64,000 nt of DNA from Mycobacterium florentinum (GTDB lineage: Bacteria > Actinomycetota > Actinomycetes > Mycobacteriales > Mycobacteriaceae). The notes beneath the pieces were generated by a model that searched no databases, had not been told where the DNA came from, and saw nothing but the letters and a program-made list of their open reading frames with translations. Each line of letters starts with the position of its first letter. Position 1 is the stretch's first letter. The stretch lies in contig NZ_AP022576.1 of the NCBI RefSeq assembly GCF_010730355.1, positions 1,674,001 through 1,738,000 on the forward strand, in the 5' to 3' direction. Below are positions 55,292 to 64,000 of the stretch, piece by piece. The position numbers and the translations under genes were made by a program.

Positions 55292-57790
55292 CTAGTCGCC
55301 GACGGGTTCCGCGAGCACCTCGACGATGGGACCGCCCAGCACCGTCAGCAGATTTTGCTCGATCACGGTTCGCGCCTCGTGCTCGGTGTCCGCGGCTTCT
55401 TGTCCCGACTCGACCGGCATCGTCACGCAGAACACATCGGCGGCCGTCGACCCGAACGTATTGACCTTCGCCCAGGCGATGTCGGCTCCCGCCCGCTCGA
55501 GCGCCTGCGCCAACAAGGCGAGTAGCCCGATCCGGTCCATCGCGCGAACTTCGACGACGAGTTGCTCCGGTGCGGCGGCGTTGAGCCACAGGATGCGGGG
55601 CGGGGCGGTCGAACGGGTCAGCGGTGCGCCGGCCTGGACCTCGCCGGCCCGCGACATCGCCGAGTTGGCGGCGTCGGTGTCGCGTTTTTCCAGTGCGCCA
55701 AGGATGTCGACGTCGCCATTGAGGGCGCCGACAAACTGCTGACGCAGCAGGCCCGCCTCGGGTGGGGAACCGAACAGCGGCGACACCATGAATTCGGTGA
55801 TCGCGACGCCCTCGTGAGTGTTGACCGTCGCGGAATGGATCCGCAGCGAATTCAGCGCCAGTACCGCCGCGGCCTTCGACACCAGTCCGCGCTGGTCCGG
55901 TGCGACCATCACGGTGTGGAGTCGTTCGCGCTCCCCCGACTTGATCTCGACATGTACTCCGTGATCGACTGCCAGCGCAATATAGTGTGGCGCAGTCGGT
56001 TCCACTTCCGGCAACGGCTCACCCGCCATCACCAGCCGACAGCGCCGCACCAGGTCCTCCATCAGGGAGGCTTTCCAGTCGCTCCACACTCCGGGCCCGG
56101 TGGCCTTCGAGTCGGCCTCGGCGAGCGCGTGCAGCAGCTCGAGCAGTTGCCAATCCCCGTCCAGCGTCTTCGACACGGATTCAATGGTTTTCGGATCGTT
56201 GAGGTCGCTTCGGGTAGCCGCGACGGGCAGCAGCAGATGGTGGCGGACCATGCCTGACAGTGTCTCGATGTCGCGGGGTTCCAGTCCCAGCCGCTCGCCG
56301 ATCGGAATCACCAAATCGGCCCCCAGCACACAGTGGTCGACACCGCGCCCCTTGCCGATGTCGTGCAGCAGGGCGCCGATTGCCAGCAGGTCCGATCGCG
56401 CGACGCGAGTCGTCAGCGGCGCCGCGTTGACGGCGGTCTCGACGATATGACGATCCACGGTCCACACGTGGGACACATCGCGCGGCGGCAGGTCGCGGAC
56501 GGCGTCCCATTCCGGAAATAGCTTGCTCCACAGCCCCGTTCGGTCCAGCGCTTCGATCGTGTTCACCATCGGGGGGCCGGCCAGCAGCACGACCAGGAGG
56601 TCGTCCAGCGCCTCGCGCGGCCACGGTGTCGGCAGGTCCGGCACGCTGGCGGCCAGTCGGCTCAGGGTGGCGGCCCCGATCGGCAGGCCGGTGTTGGCCG
56701 AGGCGGCGGCCACCCGAAGCACCAGCCCGGGATCGCGTTCGGGTTGGGCCTCGCGGGCAAGCACGATCTCGCCGTCGTATTCGACCACGCCCTCGTCCAG
56801 CGGTCGCCGCTTCGGGCGTCGTACCAGTGCGCTGATACCGCGGCGCGGCAGCGCGTTCTGGGCGGTGCGCAGTCCGCTTTCGGCGTGGTACGCGATGGTG
56901 CGGCCGACGTCGGAAAGCATGCGCGCCAACGCGAATCGGTCGCCGGTGTGCAGGGCGGCGCTGATCTCGTCGGCGAACTGGGCCAGCACCTGATCGCGTC
57001 CGCGGCCGGACACCCGATGCAGTTCGGTGCGGACGTCGAGCAGGGTCAGATACGCATCGTCGAGTGAACCGCCGGGGATTTCCGGACGGCTCATGCCGCG
57101 GCGGTCGATCAGCTGAGCCACGCCCAACGCGTCGAGCAGCTGGACGTCCCGCAGGCCGCCGCGGCCCGATTTCAGGTCGGGCTCGGCGCGTTGCGCGATC
57201 CGGCCACATCGCTGCCAGCGGGCGTTCGTCATTTCCACCAGCTCGTCCATCCGGGAGCGAATCGCGGTGCGCCACTGCTTTCGTGCGCCCGCGATCAACT
57301 CCTCGGACTGCGCCGGATCGCCGGCGATGTGGCGAGCGTCCAGCAGGCCCAGGGCGGCGATCATGTCGCCGTTGGCGACGGTCAGCGTGCCGGATACCGT
57401 TCGCACGCTGTGGTCGAGCCGAACGTTGGCGTCCCACAACGGGTACCACAGCCCATCGGCCACCCGCTGCAGCACGTCGTCGGGGACGTTGTCGTGCAAC
57501 AGCATCAAGTCCAGATCGGAATAGGGCAGCAGCTCGCGGCGCCCCAGGCCGCCGACCCCGACGAGCGCGAAGCCGCTGGTTTCGGTGATGCCGAGCTCGG
57601 TGGCCTTTGCGATCAACCAGGACTCGTGCAGATCCAGCCAGGCGTGCCTGAGCTCGGCCGCGTGCAGCTTGCTGCCCTCAGACAGCAGCGTACGCCGCGC
57701 AGCGGCCAAATCGCTTGCTCCGATAGCGATTTCAGCGTGCACGGCGTCCGCTCTGGCTGTCCCGGACGGGTCGGGCTCGGTCGGTTTCAT
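55292..57790 (-). CDS. glnD: PII uridylyltransferase/uridylyl-removing enzyme
   Basis: GlnD senses glutamine and modifies the PII protein; in mycobacteria and other actinobacteria it adenylylates PII. The protein has 832 residues (Rv2918c: 808). Nucleotidyltransferase centre [24 protein letters not shown] phosphohydrolase domain with [13 protein letters not shown]; two C-terminal ACT domains, the first with [20 protein letters not shown] and the second with [22 protein letters not shown]. It follows glnB by 45 bases in the amt-glnB-glnD operon. The N terminus seems about 20 residues longer than in H37Rv, so the true start may lie a few codons downstream. Confidence 0.96.
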   Translation of the reverse strand: MKPTEPDPSGTARADAVHAEIAIGASDLAAARRTLLSEGSKLHAAELRHAWLDLHESWLIAKATELGITETSGFALVGVGGLGRRELLPYSDLDLMLLHDNVPDDVLQRVADGLWYPLWDANVRLDHSVRTVSGTLTVANGDMIAALGLLDARHIAGDPAQSEELIAGARKQWRTAIRSRMDELVEMTNARWQRCGRIAQRAEPDLKSGRGGLRDVQLLDALGVAQLIDRRGMSRPEIPGGSLDDAYLTLLDVRTELHRVSGRGRDQVLAQFADEISAALHTGDRFALARMLSDVGRTIAYHAESGLRTAQNALPRRGISALVRRPKRRPLDEGVVEYDGEIVLAREAQPERDPGLVLRVAAASANTGLPIGAATLSRLAASVPDLPTPWPREALDDLLVVLLAGPPMVNTIEALDRTGLWSKLFPEWDAVRDLPPRDVSHVWTVDRHIVETAVNAAPLTTRVARSDLLAIGALLHDIGKGRGVDHCVLGADLVIPIGERLGLEPRDIETLSGMVRHHLLLPVAATRSDLNDPKTIESVSKTLDGDWQLLELLHALAEADSKATGPGVWSDWKASLMEDLVRRCRLVMAGEPLPEVEPTAPHYIALAVDHGVHVEIKSGERERLHTVMVAPDQRGLVSKAAAVLALNSLRIHSATVNTHEGVAITEFMVSPLFGSPPEAGLLRQQFVGALNGDVDILGALEKRDTDAANSAMSRAGEVQAGAPLTRSTAPPRILWLNAAAPEQLVVEVRAMDRIGLLALLAQALERAGADIAWAKVNTFGSTAADVFCVTMPVESGQEAADTEHEARTVIEQNLLTVLGGPIVEVLAEPVGD

Positions 57791-57835
57791 AACCTCCCGG
57801 CCCGGTCGGCCTGGATTGTCAATTCGGCGCTAGCG

Positions 57836-59601
<1,766 letters not shown>

Positions 59602-59703
59602 TCGCTATCACCTCCGGTCGGCCCTGAACGGGTCATCAGACATGTGCCTGCTGACCTGATCCAGAACCTTGCGCAATAGTTGTTTCCGAGATGGGGCCAC
59701 CGT

Positions 59704-59725
59704 GTTTCGGCGTCATTAACGAAAC
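59704..59725. promoter_or_regulatory. Inverted repeat upstream of amt
   Basis: GTTTCG (59704-59709), ten bases, CGAAAC (59720-59725), in the 143-base gap between the ftsY end and the amt start. The GAAAC half resembles half-sites reported for GlnR, the nitrogen regulator that drives amt operons in mycobacteria, but the spacing does not match the known consensus. It may be the amt operator or an ftsY terminator. Confidence 0.3.
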
Positions 59726-59744
59726 GGCGGCTGTGTAAGGGGTT

Positions 59745-61019
59745 TCAGCCGAGCAGGGCGTCCACGAATGCGGCCGTCTCAAAAGGCGCCAAATCGTCCG
59801 GGCCTTCGCCGAGGCCGACGAGTTTCACCGGCACGCCCAGTTCCTGTTGAACCCGGAAAACGATGCCGCCCTTGGCCGTTCCGTCCAGCTTGGTCAGCAC
59901 CGCGCCGGTGATGTCGACGACGTCGGCGAAAACCTTTGCCTGGGCCAGGCCGTTCTGTCCGATCGTGGCGTCGAGGACAAGTAACACCTCGTCGACGGCG
60001 GCGCGCCGGGTCACCACGCGCTTGACCTTGTCGAGCTCGTCCATCAGACCCACCTTGGTGTGCAGCCGCCCCGCGGTGTCGATCAGCACGACGTCCGCGC
60101 CCGCCTCGATGCCCTTGTCGACGGCGTCGAAGGCCACCGCCGCCGGGTCCGAGCCCTCGGGCCCGCGCACCACTTCGGCGCCCACCCGGGACGCCCAGGT
60201 CTCCAGTTGATCGGCGGCGGCGGCCCGGAATGTATCGGCGGCGCCCAGCACGACACGCCGACCGTCGGCCACCAGCACCCGCGCCAGCTTGCCGACCGTG
60301 GTGGTCTTTCCGGTGCCGTTGACGCCGACGATCAGCAGCACCGACGGGTGATCGTCGTGCGGCAGCGCGCGGATCGAGCGATCCATTTCGGGTTTGAGCT
60401 CTTTGATCAGCACGTCGCGCAGCACCGCCCGCGCGTCGGCTTCGGTGCGGACATTGCTGCTGGCCAGGCGGCTGCGCAGCTGTGCGACCACCGACTCGGT
60501 GACGACCGGGCCCAGGTCGGCGACCAGCAGGGTGTCCTCGACGTCCTGCCAGGAGTCTTCGTCCAGGTCGCCGCCGCCGATCAGTCCCAGCATGCTGCGC
60601 CCGAGCGCGTTCTGCGATCGGGCCAGCCGGCCGCGCAAGCGTTCCAGCCGGCCCTCGGTCGGCGCGATCTCCTCGATCTCGGCCGCCGCGGGGGCTTCCG
60701 GCTCCGGCTGCACCGGCGGGGGCGTGACGGTCTCGGGTTCGGGCAGCGCAACGTCGGAGATCGTGCGCCGTGGCGCGTCGCGCGGGATGGTGGCGTCGTC
60801 TCCCACCGCGGGCAGCCCGGTGGTGTCGATCGTGGGCGTGCCCTGGCTGAAGGTGATGCCTGAGGACGCGGTGTAACCGCCGGACCGGTCGAGTGCGGTC
60901 GGCTCGGGCCGGGTCAGGCTGATCTGCCGGCGACGGTACCGCCTCAGCCCCAGGACCAGCGCAGCGATGACAACCAGGGCGGCAACGACGGCGATGGCGA
61001 TCCAAAGACCTTGCGACAC
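59745..61019 (-). CDS. ftsY: Signal recognition particle receptor FtsY
   Basis: FtsY docks the SRP-ribosome complex at the membrane. The protein has 424 residues (Rv2921c: 422). A single N-terminal membrane helix (about 5-27, LWIAIAVVAALVVIAALVLGL) replaces the amphipathic anchor of E. coli FtsY. A variable Pro/Glu-rich linker (about 35-125) follows, then the NG domain: GVNGTGKTTTVGKLA, DTFRAAAADQLETWA, IDTAGRLHTK and TKLDGTAKGG. It follows smc by 58 bases, the conserved smc-ftsY order. Confidence 0.97.
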   Translation of the reverse strand: MSQGLWIAIAVVAALVVIAALVLGLRRYRRRQISLTRPEPTALDRSGGYTASSGITFSQGTPTIDTTGLPAVGDDATIPRDAPRRTISDVALPEPETVTPPPVQPEPEAPAAAEIEEIAPTEGRLERLRGRLARSQNALGRSMLGLIGGGDLDEDSWQDVEDTLLVADLGPVVTESVVAQLRSRLASSNVRTEADARAVLRDVLIKELKPEMDRSIRALPHDDHPSVLLIVGVNGTGKTTTVGKLARVLVADGRRVVLGAADTFRAAAADQLETWASRVGAEVVRGPEGSDPAAVAFDAVDKGIEAGADVVLIDTAGRLHTKVGLMDELDKVKRVVTRRAAVDEVLLVLDATIGQNGLAQAKVFADVVDITGAVLTKLDGTAKGGIVFRVQQELGVPVKLVGLGEGPDDLAPFETAAFVDALLG

Positions 61020-61077
61020 GCTGACATTGTTTCAGGGCCACGCGGGCCAACTCACAGCGGCAGTCGCCGCCCGGGCC

Positions 61078-64000
61078 CTAAGAAGAGGTAGTGGCGAGCG
61101 GCGCGACCTCTTGGCCGCGCATCCGCTGCGAGATCACCGCGGTAATGCCGTCGCCCTGCATGGTCACGCCGTACAGCGCGTCGGCGACCTCCATGGTCGG
61201 CTTCTGGTGGGTGATGATGAGCAGCTGCGAGCGCGCCCGCAGCAGCTCGAACAGCGAGATCAGGCGGCGCAGGTTGGTGTCGTCGAGCGCGGCCTCGACC
61301 TCGTCCATGATGTAGAACGGCGACGGGCGGGCCCGGAAGATCGCCACCAGCATCGCGACGGCGGTCAGCGCCTTCTCGCCACCGGACAGCAAAGACAGCC
61401 GGGTGATCTTCTTGCCGGGCGGACGGGCCTCCACCTCGATGCCGGTGGTGAGCATGTCGTCCGGGTTGGTCAGCCGCAGCCGGCCCTCGCCGCCGGGGAA
61501 CAGCACGGTGAAGACTTCCTGGAATTCGCGTTCCACGTCGACGAACGCGTCGCTGAACACCTGCAGGATGCGGGCGTCGACGTCGGCGACGACGTCGAGC
61601 AGATCCTTGCGGGCCGCCTTGACGTCCTCGAGCTGGGTGGACAGGAAGTTGTAGCGCTCTTCCAGCGCGGCAAACTCTTCGAGCGCCAGCGGATTGACCC
61701 GGCCCAGTTCGGCCAGTTCCCGCTCGGCGCGTTTGGCCCGCCGCTCCTGGGTCGGCCGATCGTACGGGATCGGGGCCGGCGCGGTGACCTGCTCGCCGCG
61801 CTCGCGGGCCAGCTCGAACTCGGCCATCTCCAGCTCCGAGGGCGGCAGCGCGATCTGCGGGCCGTACTCGGCGATCAAATCCGCAGGGCTCATGCCGAAC
61901 TGCTCGAGCACCATCTGTTCGAGCTGCTCGATACGCATCGCCGCCTGGGCGTTGGCCACCTCGTCGCGGTGCAGCGAATCGGTCAGCGTGGCCACCCGGG
62001 CGCCCAGCGTCTGCACCTCGGTGCGCACCGCCGCCATCGCCGCCGACCGGGCCTCGCGTTCGCCGACCATCGCGTCGCGGATCTGCGACGCCGCCGCGAC
62101 CACCCGGTCCAACCGCGCCGCGAGCAGCCTGCCCGCGTCGGCCACCGCCGCGGCCACCGCGGCCGCCCGCAATCGCGCGGCGTGTGCCTGCTGGGCCCGC
62201 ACCCGCGCCTCACGTTCGGCGGCGGCCGCACGGCGCAACGAATCGGCCCGGCCGCGTAGGGCGTTGGCCCGTTCCTCGGCGGTGCGCACCGCGAGCCGGG
62301 CCTCCACTTCGACGCCGCGGGCGGTGTCGGCCGCGGCGGCGATCCGCTGACGATCGACGGGGTCTTCGGCAGGTGCGAGCTGGCTGGCCTGGGCGTTGCG
62401 CAGCCGGGTTTCGAGCTCGGTGACCTCTGCGACGGTCTGGGCGCGCCCGGTCTCCAGCTCCTCGCGCTGACGCAGCAGCCGGTTCCACTCTTCGTCGGCG
62501 GTGCGGGCGTCCTGTCCGAGCCGCCCCAGCTGCTCGTACATCGCCGAGATCTCGGTGTCGGACTCGTTGAGGGCGGCCAGCGCCTGCTCGGCCGAATCCT
62601 GCCGGCCGCGCTGCTCGGCCAGTGCGCCGGACAGGGCCGCGGACAGCTGCGCCACCTGTGACTCGGCGGCGGCCAGCTCGCGGCCCGCCTTGTCGATCTC
62701 CGAGGTGAGCTCCAGCGTCGACGGCTTGCGGTCCGAGCCGCCGCTGACCCAGCCACGGCCGACCAGGTCGCCGTCGAGCGTCACCGCGCGCAGCTGCGGG
62801 CGGGCCGCGACCAGATCCAGCGCCGCGCCCAGGTCGTCGACCACCGCGACACCGGACAACATGGCGACCATCGCGCCGCGCAGCCGCTGCGGGGCCTCGA
62901 CCAGGTCGAGCGCCCACAGGGCACCGTCGGGCAGCGGCGCGGCCGGCGGGGGTTCACCGACGGGCCAATCGCCGAGCACCAGCGCCGCGCGACCCCCGTC
63001 GGCCTGCTTGAGCGCGGCGACCGCCGAACGGGCCGCACCGAAGTTTTCGGCGGCCAGCGCGTCGGCCGCCGATCCGAGCACCACTGCCAGCGCCGCCTCG
63101 TACCCTGGACGGACCTTGACCAATTTCGCGACCGGTCCGAAAAGCCCTGCGCCGCTGTGGTTTTGGGTAAGCCAGGCCGCGCCGTCCTTGCGTTCGAGCC
63201 CCACCGAGAGCGCATCGATGCGGGCCCGCAGTGACGCCACCCGGCGCTCGGCCTCCCGCTCGCTCGCCTGCAGTTCGACGACCCGCGCGTCGGCCAGTCG
63301 CAGCGCGGCCACCGTCCGCTCGTGGTGTTCGTCCAGGCCGACCTCGCCCTGATCGAGTTCGCCGACGCGACCCTGCACGGTCTCGAACTCCGCCCGGGTC
63401 TGCTGCGCGCGGGCAGCGGCCTGTTCGATGCGTTCGGACAGCCGGGCCACGCTGTCGTCGATCGATTCGACCCGGGCCCGCATCGTCTCGACCTGACCGG
63501 CCAGCCGGGCCAGGCCCTCGCGCCGGTCGGCCTCGGCCCGGACGGCGGCCAGGTGGGCCCGATCGGCCTCGGCGGCCTCGCGTTCGCGCTCGGACAGGTC
63601 GGCCCGGGCGGCCTCGAGCCGGGTCCGGGCGGCGTCCAGCTCGGCCAGCAGCTCGCGCTCGGCGGCCGCGACCTGTTCGGCCTCGGCGTCGAGTGCGTCC
63701 GGGTCGGTGTCGCTGGTCGCCACCGGCTCCAGGTCCAGGTGCTGGGCGCGTTCGCTGGCGATGCGGACCGTGGCGCCCACCCGTTCGGCCAGAGCGGACA
63801 GCCCGAACCAGGTGTGCTGGACCGACTCGGCGCGCACCGAGAGCTGGCCCAGCGCGGTCTCGTGGGCGGTCAGCTCCTCGGACGCCACGGCCAGGCGGCC
63901 GGCGGCCTCGTCGTGCTCGCGGCGCATGGTGGCCTCGGCTTCCAAGATCGCGTCGCGCTGCACCTGCCGGTTGACCAGGTCGTCGGCTGCCAGCCGCAAT
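61078..64000 (-). CDS. smc: Chromosome segregation ATPase SMC (5' end outside window)
   Basis: About 973 residues of a protein of roughly 1200 are present; the N terminus with Walker A lies beyond the window edge. SMC with ScpA/ScpB compacts and separates chromosomes. The visible parts, in order, are: a long coiled coil with Ala/Arg/Glu heptads; the hinge ([18 protein letters not shown] to [13 protein letters not shown], including the GRGWVSGG turn); the second coiled coil; and the C-terminal head with the ABC signature [15 protein letters not shown], Walker [15 protein letters not shown] and the D-loop. The stop is followed by ftsY. The first residue in the window is not a true start. Confidence 0.96.
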   Translation of the reverse strand, partial: LRLAADDLVNRQVQRDAILEAEATMRREHDEAAGRLAVASEELTAHETALGQLSVRAESVQHTWFGLSALAERVGATVRIASERAQHLDLEPVATSDTDPDALDAEAEQVAAAERELLAELDAARTRLEAARADLSEREREAAEADRAHLAAVRAEADRREGLARLAGQVETMRARVESIDDSVARLSERIEQAAARAQQTRAEFETVQGRVGELDQGEVGLDEHHERTVAALRLADARVVELQASEREAERRVASLRARIDALSVGLERKDGAAWLTQNHSGAGLFGPVAKLVKVRPGYEAALAVVLGSAADALAAENFGAARSAVAALKQADGGRAALVLGDWPVGEPPPAAPLPDGALWALDLVEAPQRLRGAMVAMLSGVAVVDDLGAALDLVAARPQLRAVTLDGDLVGRGWVSGGSDRKPSTLELTSEIDKAGRELAAAESQVAQLSAALSGALAEQRGRQDSAEQALAALNESDTEISAMYEQLGRLGQDARTADEEWNRLLRQREELETGRAQTVAEVTELETRLRNAQASQLAPAEDPVDRQRIAAAADTARGVEVEARLAVRTAEERANALRGRADSLRRAAAAEREARVRAQQAHAARLRAAAVAAAVADAGRLLAARLDRVVAAASQIRDAMVGEREARSAAMAAVRTEVQTLGARVATLTDSLHRDEVANAQAAMRIEQLEQMVLEQFGMSPADLIAEYGPQIALPPSELEMAEFELARERGEQVTAPAPIPYDRPTQERRAKRAERELAELGRVNPLALEEFAALEERYNFLSTQLEDVKAARKDLLDVVADVDARILQVFSDAFVDVEREFQEVFTVLFPGGEGRLRLTNPDDMLTTGIEVEARPPGKKITRLSLLSGGEKALTAVAMLVAIFRARPSPFYIMDEVEAALDDTNLRRLISLFELLRARSQLLIITHQKPTMEVADALYGVTMQGDGITAVISQRMRGQEVAPLATTSS

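Overview
The window is a stretch of a slow-growing mycobacterial chromosome. The evidence is high G+C, abundant GTG starts, PE and PPE genes, and a gene order that follows Mycobacterium tuberculosis H37Rv from about Rv2864c to Rv2922c almost gene for gene. It is not M. tuberculosis itself. The mpt83-dipZ-mpt70 block, IS1539, PPE45/Rv2893 and fdhF are missing from their H37Rv positions, and other genes sit in their place. A CsbD-like microaggregate-binding protein and two MPT63-like secreted proteins point towards the M. avium complex or a close non-tuberculous relative, but the species cannot be fixed from sequence reading alone. H37Rv comparisons here come from memory of its gene order and protein lengths, not from an alignment.

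Layout. 1-8.9 kb: a truncated DUF1707 protein, a penicillin-binding lipoprotein, a GNAT protein, then ispG-rip1-dxr (isoprenoid synthesis around the site-2 protease), a small membrane protein, and the thiol-disulfide pair CcdA-like/MPT53. 9-12.4 kb: rlmN, cdsA, frr, pyrH, all on the minus strand. 12.8-16.1 kb: an accessory patch with a CsbD-like protein, a GlnR-like orphan regulator, two MPT63-like antigens and a MarR regulator. 16-23 kb: amidase, tsf-rpsB, an M23 peptidase, xerC, a lactate 2-monooxygenase and a siderophore-interacting reductase. 23.2-30.4 kb: an island not found at this place in H37Rv. It holds an IclR regulator, a PE/PPE pair, a further PPE, an MFS transporter and, divergently, a family III CoA-transferase overlapping an HMG-CoA-lyase-family gene.

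30.4-41.2 kb is core: dprA-comM-yraN, fdhD, a GAF-ANTAR regulator, DUF2469, rnhB, lepB, rplS, lppW, and trmD-rimM-KH-rpsP (ribosomal protein, tRNA methylation and ribosome maturation). 41.4-44.8 kb holds small secreted and NTF2-like proteins, a frameshifted AhpD-like gene, dacB2 and a TetR regulator. 44.8-51.1 kb: a D-aminoacylase-like amidohydrolase, pknI, a second amidohydrolase and ffh. 51.3-55.1 kb: an alpha/beta hydrolase, an SF2 helicase and a membrane diguanylate cyclase. 55.3-64 kb: the nitrogen operon amt-glnB-glnD, then ftsY and the 3' part of smc, which runs off the window.

How genes work together. Ffh and FtsY are the two GTPases of signal-recognition-particle targeting and lie 8.6 kb apart. 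LepB processes the exported products. Amt, PII and the PII uridylyltransferase form one ammonium uptake and sensing unit. MPT53 and the CcdA-like protein are translationally coupled and should form an extracytoplasmic disulfide relay. The most interesting candidate for something new is the 23-30 kb island. There an inner-membrane transporter, PE/PPE proteins and CoA-dependent degradation enzymes may form one uptake-and-catabolism unit. No tRNA, rRNA, CRISPR array, insertion sequence or prophage was seen.
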